46,146 bases of DNA, taken from NCBI GenBank assembly GCA_035537095.1, contig DATLMV010000061.1, positions 1-46,146 on the forward strand. The letters are read 5' to 3'. Numbering within the stretch: the stretch's first letter is position 1; each line of letters starts with the position of its first letter. Of this stretch, positions 42,447 to 46,146 are shown piece after piece. Source of the stretch: DASWNP01 sp035537095. Its GTDB lineage: Bacteria > Acidobacteriota > Blastocatellia > Pyrinomonadales > Pyrinomonadaceae. A program made the translations under genes and the position numbers. Under the pieces are notes generated by a model. It was not told where the DNA came from, searched no databases, and was given only the letters and a program-made list of their open reading frames with translations.

Positions 42447-42462
42447 TCTTTCCGAGACGGCT

Positions 42463-45132
42463 ATGGCAACCATACAGACGGAAGCGCGCGCCAAGACGAG
42501 AATCGAACCGCGCAATACGCGACGCAACGAGATTGTCGCCATCGCGCTCTTTGCGCTCGGACTACTGCTGACGCTGTGTCTCGTCTTCTTCAATCCCGAC
42601 GACACGTCTTTGAACGCCTCGGGCCAGACGGAGACGCGCAATCTCATCGGGCCGGTCGGCGCATACATCTCCGACGCGCTCTTGCAAGCGGTCGGTCTGG
42701 CCGCGTATCTGCTGCCGCTCCTGCTGTTCGCCACCGCATGGCGTCGCTTCCGCACGCGACGCATTCACGCGCCGCTCTCGCGCATTGTCGGACTCGTCAT
42801 CCTGCTGCTCTCCTCGGCGGCGTTGCTCGCCGTGGCGGGCCTGCCGCTCCTGTTTGACAAGCGCGTGCAACCGGGCGGCGCTGCCGGAACGCTCGTCGCG
42901 TTGAAACTGTCGGGCGCGCTCAACACGGTCGGGGCGGGCGTGCTGCTTCTGGCTCTGGCGGCGGTCGGCCTCCTGCTCGCCACCAACTTCTCCTTCACAC
43001 ACGCATACGAAAAGTTCGTCGAAGCCTTCGGCCACCCGTCGGACTTCCTGCGCGCGCAGCAGGAGCGTTTCAACAACTGGCGCACGCACCGCCGCGAACT
43101 CGCGCAGGCCCGCGCCGAAGAACGACAGGCCGCGCGCGCCGCACGCGAAGCGGAACTGAAGCCCGACAATCGAAGCGGGGCCGAACGCGTCGCGGAGTAC
43201 ATGCGCGGCGACGCTTCAGCGGCGACGACGGAGACGGGCGCGGTCTCGGCGTCCGCCGCGATTCAACGTTCGGCTGCGGTCGTGGACGAACACGAGGAGG
43301 TGATTCTCGCCAAAGCCGCGCAACTCGCGCAGGCCGAAGCCGAACTCGCTTCCATCTTCGTGCAGCCTTCCTTTGAAGCTCCTTTGGAGCGGAAGAACGG
43401 CGGCGCAAGCGTCGAGAGCGCGGAGGCGAAGGCGTCGAAACGCGTCGCTGCTCCGGCGCGCTCGAAGCCGCCCGTTATCGAAGACGAAGAGGGCGCGGAC
43501 GCCGCCGAGATCGAGGAGATGCTGCGCACGGCTTCGGTCGTTCGTCTGGAGACTGAGGACGCGCCCGAAGCGGAGGCGGAAGAAGCATTTGCGGGTGCGT
43601 CTAACGGTCGCGCGTCGAAGCGCGCGGAGGAGGAGGCGGCGGCGACCTTCGACGATTACAAAATCCCCGACGTGGACTTGCTCGTCTCCGCCGTGCAGCG
43701 ACACGAACAGGCCGAAGAGGAGTTGCGCCAACTCGGCAGGCAGGTCGCCGAAAAGTGCCGCGAGTTCAACGTCACGGGGAAGATCGAATATATCTGTCCC
43801 GGCCCCGTCGTCACGACCTACGAGTTCAAGCCCGACCCCGGCGTCAAGTATTCGCGCGTGACGGGTCTGGTTGACGATCTCTGCCTCGCGCTCAAGGCCG
43901 AGTCAATCCGCATTGACCGCGTACCGGGCAAAGCGCACGTCGGCATCGAAGTGCCGAACCCGCAGCGCGAGACGATCTACCTGCGCGAAGTCGTGGAGTC
44001 GCGTGCTTTCCGCGAGTCGGAATCCAAGCTGACGATTGCGCTCGGCAAGACCATTGACGGGATGAACTACGTCGCCGACCTGACGCGGATGCCGCATCTC
44101 TTGATTGCGGGCGCGACCGGCACGGGCAAGTCCGTCTGTCTCAACTCACTCGTCGTCTCGATTCTCTACAAGGCGCGGCCCGACGAAGTGAAGTTCATCA
44201 TGATTGACCCGAAGCGTCTGGAACTCGGCCTCTACGCCGACATCCCGCATCTCGCCACGCCCATCATCACCGAACCCAAACGCGCGGCCAACGCCTTGAA
44301 GTGGGCGGTCGCCGAGATGGAGCGACGCTACAAGGAACTGGCCGGATGGAGCGTCCGCAACATTGACGGCTACAACAACGAGATCGCGCGCCGCAATCTG
44401 GTCGAAGAGTTTGACGAAGAAGGACGGCCTTGGAAGCCTCTGCCCTACATCGTCATCATCATTGACGAACTCGCTGACTTGATGATGGTCTCCGGCCATG
44501 AAGTCGAAGAGGCCATCACGCGTCTCGCACAGATGGCGCGCGCCGTCGGCATTCATCTCGTGCTGGCGACGCAGCGCCCGTCCGTTGATGTCATCACCGG
44601 ACTCATCAAGGCCAACTTCCCTTCGCGCATCGCCTTCCGCGTCTCTAGCAAAGTTGACTCGCGCACCATCATTGACGCTAACGGCGCGGAGCAACTCCTC
44701 GGGCGCGGCGACATGCTCTTCCTTCCGCCCGGCACGTCGCGCCTGATTCGCGTGCACGGCGCGTATCTCGACGAAGCGGAGGTCGGGCGCATCGTCTCGC
44801 ACATCAAGCAGCAGAGCGAGCCGGTCTACGACGAAAGCATCACGCAGTCCGACGAAGAGGCGGCGGGCGGCGACGGCGCGGGCGGCGTCCGCGACGAACT
44901 GTTTGAACAGGCTTTGCGTATCTGCGTCGAGATGAAACGCGCCTCCACCTCCGTCCTCCAACGCCGCCTCCGCATCGGCTACGGACGCGCCGCCGCCATC
45001 CTCGACGCGATGGAACGCGAAGGCTTCATCGGTCAGGCCGACGGCGCGCGCCCGCGCCCCGTCCTCGGTCGCGGCTTTGAAACCGTCGCCCATTGGGACG
45101 ACCTGCAAGCTAACGATGCCGATGCAACATAA
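42463..45132 (+). CDS. ftsK: FtsK/SpoIIIE DNA translocase
   Basis: The 889-aa ATP-driven DNA pump clears chromosome ends from the division septum. Four membrane helices lie between about residues 22 and 175. An Ala/Glu-rich linker (about 190-400) follows, then the FtsK_alpha/beta motor with Walker A GATGTGKS (550-557), Walker B (YIVIIIDELADLMM) and LATQRPSVDVITGLIKANFPSRIAF. A C-terminal gamma winged helix (about 810-880: ELFEQALRICVEMKRASTSVLQRRLRIGYGRAAAILDAME) would read the polar KOPS-like sequences. Complete and of normal length. It is preceded by a heptamer array and followed by a cluster of DnaA-box-like sites. Confidence 0.95.
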   Translation: MATIQTEARAKTRIEPRNTRRNEIVAIALFALGLLLTLCLVFFNPDDTSLNASGQTETRNLIGPVGAYISDALLQAVGLAAYLLPLLLFATAWRRFRTRRIHAPLSRIVGLVILLLSSAALLAVAGLPLLFDKRVQPGGAAGTLVALKLSGALNTVGAGVLLLALAAVGLLLATNFSFTHAYEKFVEAFGHPSDFLRAQQERFNNWRTHRRELAQARAEERQAARAAREAELKPDNRSGAERVAEYMRGDASAATTETGAVSASAAIQRSAAVVDEHEEVILAKAAQLAQAEAELASIFVQPSFEAPLERKNGGASVESAEAKASKRVAAPARSKPPVIEDEEGADAAEIEEMLRTASVVRLETEDAPEAEAEEAFAGASNGRASKRAEEEAAATFDDYKIPDVDLLVSAVQRHEQAEEELRQLGRQVAEKCREFNVTGKIEYICPGPVVTTYEFKPDPGVKYSRVTGLVDDLCLALKAESIRIDRVPGKAHVGIEVPNPQRETIYLREVVESRAFRESESKLTIALGKTIDGMNYVADLTRMPHLLIAGATGTGKSVCLNSLVVSILYKARPDEVKFIMIDPKRLELGLYADIPHLATPIITEPKRAANALKWAVAEMERRYKELAGWSVRNIDGYNNEIARRNLVEEFDEEGRPWKPLPYIVIIIDELADLMMVSGHEVEEAITRLAQMARAVGIHLVLATQRPSVDVITGLIKANFPSRIAFRVSSKVDSRTIIDANGAEQLLGRGDMLFLPPGTSRLIRVHGAYLDEAEVGRIVSHIKQQSEPVYDESITQSDEEAAGGDGAGGVRDELFEQALRICVEMKRASTSVLQRRLRIGYGRAAAILDAMEREGFIGQADGARPRPVLGRGFETVAHWDDLQANDADAT

Positions 45133-45257
45133 CTTGCATCGCGTGCGCCGAATTTCCGGCGTTGCAACCCGGCTTTGACAACTCCGGACGAAGACCGTCA
45201 GCGACGACCCAAAGCATCTCTTTTCTTCGCCGTCGCCCGGCGCGCGCCGACCATCTT

Positions 45258-45485
45258 TGTGGAATATCTCCTAAAATCTGAGCGGGCCAAAAGTGTGCGC
45301 AAGATTTCGACAACTTTTCCACAGCTTCTGTGGAAAAGTCTGTGGAAAACTCCCTTTTTGACGTTACAAGTTCCTGAACTGTTTAGACTTATAGCATTTT
45401 GCACACGTTGGCGGCATATTTTCCAAACCCCTCACAAACAGCCACTTAGACGCGCAGAGACGCACGCGCTCGACGGATTTCCACA
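45258..45485. other. cluster of DnaA-box-like 9-mers (possible replication-origin element)
   Basis: TTTTCCACA at 45315-45323, its complement TGTGGAAAA at 45329-45337 and 45341-45349, and near-matches TGTGGAATA (45258-45266) and ATTTCCACA (45477-45485). The stretch between (about 45350-45440) is AT-richer than the flanks. Known origins have such closely spaced boxes beside an AT-rich unwinding region. dnaA is not in the window, so this could also be a DnaA-titration or regulatory site. Confidence 0.45.
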
Positions 45486-45828
45486 CCTTGCCAGCTTCGC
45501 CGCGCATGCCTGTGTCGTTGCTACACTACTGCTCGCCTCCTGCGTCAAATTGCCCCGCCGCGCGTCTCAGTCAAGCGTCGAAAGCCTCCCCCCGCAAGCC
45601 CGCCCCGAACGCCTTCGAGGGAGGCCGCGCGTCAACATCAATCTCGCTTCCGCAGACGAACTTGAGCAACTCCCCGGCGTCGGCCCCGTGCTCGCCGCGC
45701 GCATCGTCGAGCAGCGCGAACGCCACGGCCCCTTCCGCCGCCCCGAACATCTCATCATCGTGCGCGGCTTCTCCGAACGCCGCTTCCGGGAACTGCGCCC
45801 GCTCATCACGACCGGAAGCGACGAGTGA
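45358..45828 (+). CDS. helix-hairpin-helix (ComEA-like) protein
   Basis: The C-terminal part (from about 45628) is a clear HHH DNA-binding domain of ComEA type: VNINLASADELEQLPGVGPVLAARIVEQRERHGPFRRPEHLIIVRGFSERRFRELRPLI. Before it is a hydrophobic stretch ending in LLLASC, possibly a lipoprotein or membrane anchor, and a short Pro/Arg linker. The start is doubtful. No ATG is in frame; TTG 45358 (156 aa) is given, but GTG/TTG codons further upstream (to 45175) are possible, and they would run through the DnaA-box cluster. ComEA proteins bind incoming DNA during transformation; no other competence gene is nearby. Confidence 0.65.
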   Translation: MTLQVPELFRLIAFCTRWRHIFQTPHKQPLRRAETHALDGFPHLASFAAHACVVATLLLASCVKLPRRASQSSVESLPPQARPERLRGRPRVNINLASADELEQLPGVGPVLAARIVEQRERHGPFRRPEHLIIVRGFSERRFRELRPLITTGSDE

Positions 45829-45841
45829 CAAGCAAGAGCGG

Positions 45842-45952
45842 AGTCCAAAGTTTGAACGTCGCAAGTCCAAAGTCTGAAGAAGGTGTTTTGACTTTGGACG
45901 TTGGACTTGTGACTTTGGACTTACTCCGACTTTGCACTTTCAGACTTTGAAC
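45842..45952. repeat. heptamer array with inverted arms (AGTCCAA/GACTTTG word)
   Basis: The left arm, 45843-45879 (AGTCCAA, AGTTTGA, ...AAGTCCAAAGTCTGAAG), pairs with the right arm, about 45888-45952 (GACTTTGGAC..., GACTTTGGACTT, CAGACTTTGAACTT). It fills the gap between the HHH gene and the glycerate kinase start. Confidence 0.82.
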
Positions 45953-45954
45953 TT

Positions 45955-46146
45955 ATGCCGACTCCCGACTTTGAGAGGCTTGCGAGGCTGCGGCGCGACG
46001 CGCGTGGAATCTTCGACGATGCACTCGCGCAGTTGGACGCGGGCGAGGCCGTGCGGCGTGTCGTCCGTCTCGAAGGCGCGCGACTGAGTATCGGCGCGAC
46101 GGAGTTTGACCTCGCGGCGCGACCTGCGGGCGTCTATTCCGTCGCC
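45955..46146 (+). CDS. glycerate 2-kinase, MOFRL/DUF4147 type (5' part)
   Basis: The first 64 codons, cut by the window end: MPTPDFERLARLRRDARG, then IFDDALAQLDAGEAVRRVVRLEGARLSIG, then FDLAARPAGVYSVA. The RRDAR-IF-DALA.LD.G.AVRR..RLEG pattern followed by a VY.VA strand (before the expected GKA motif) is typical of the N-terminal DUF4147 domain of GckA/TtuD-type glycerate kinases, which make 2-phosphoglycerate from glycerate. The catalytic MOFRL domain lies outside. The ATG lies directly after the heptamer array, with no clear ribosome-binding site. Confidence 0.72.
   Translation, partial: MPTPDFERLARLRRDARGIFDDALAQLDAGEAVRRVVRLEGARLSIGATEFDLAARPAGVYSVA

Noticed and set aside
45175..45357. 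Extended N-terminus of the HHH protein
   Set aside because: The added residues are coded by the DnaA-box cluster, show no protein-like pattern and need a TTG start; left as a possibility only.

Overview
The window is high-GC bacterial chromosome with dense, mostly short-spaced genes. The gene content suggests Acidobacteriota, possibly Blastocatellia: a very large alpha-2-macroglobulin carrying a carboxypeptidase-regulatory-like domain, a DUF4097 protein, an HHH protein, and intergenic arrays of about 7-bp words. No marker here settles the taxonomy, so this is inference.

Layout. 1-2404: two peptide-type ABC permeases. 3166-5678: a truncated and an intact subtilisin-like (S8) protease, followed by a strong bidirectional terminator. 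5961-9952 (minus): DUF4097 surface protein, OmpR-type response regulator, secreted NTF2-like protein and sensor kinase. 10211-11888 (minus): quinone oxidoreductase and an Rrf2 regulator with a visible promoter/operator. 12578-15922: glycerol kinase and glycerol-3-phosphate dehydrogenase. 16214-23086: an oxidoreductase, a large membrane protein with an internal 12-nt repeat, a methyltransferase with an extra N-terminal domain, and a membrane-bound spermidine-synthase-like protein. 23155-24450 (minus): JmjC/cupin oxygenase. 24672-30860: alpha-2-macroglobulin. 30977-32005: selD with an in-frame UGA read as selenocysteine. 32161-32901: lipoprotein-type methyltransferase. 33119-36180: tRNA-Glu and a lower-GC segment ending in a second copy of the tRNA 3' half. 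36303-46146: TPR protein, short NfeD-like protein, Lnt, coiled-coil protein, prfB with programmed frameshift, FtsK, a cluster of DnaA-box-like sequences, a helix-hairpin-helix protein and the start of a glycerate kinase.

Three things stand out. (1) Between tRNA-Glu (33119-33194) and a 44-nt duplicate of its 3' end (36137-36180) lie four unrelated small genes, each followed by an integron-type attC site (three convincing, one degenerate), with no integrase. This is an integron cassette cluster (CALIN-like) sitting in a tRNA-bounded island. (2) selD starts 72 nt upstream of the longest uninterrupted frame; a UGA at the catalytic Cys/Sec position is followed by a SECIS-like hairpin, so this organism probably makes selenoproteins. 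(3) At least eleven intergenic gaps contain heptamer-period arrays arranged as inverted arms, and several genes take their stop codon and last residues from these arrays.

All assignments come from reading the sequence and from knowledge of the families; no database search was run. Functions given only as family names are tentative.
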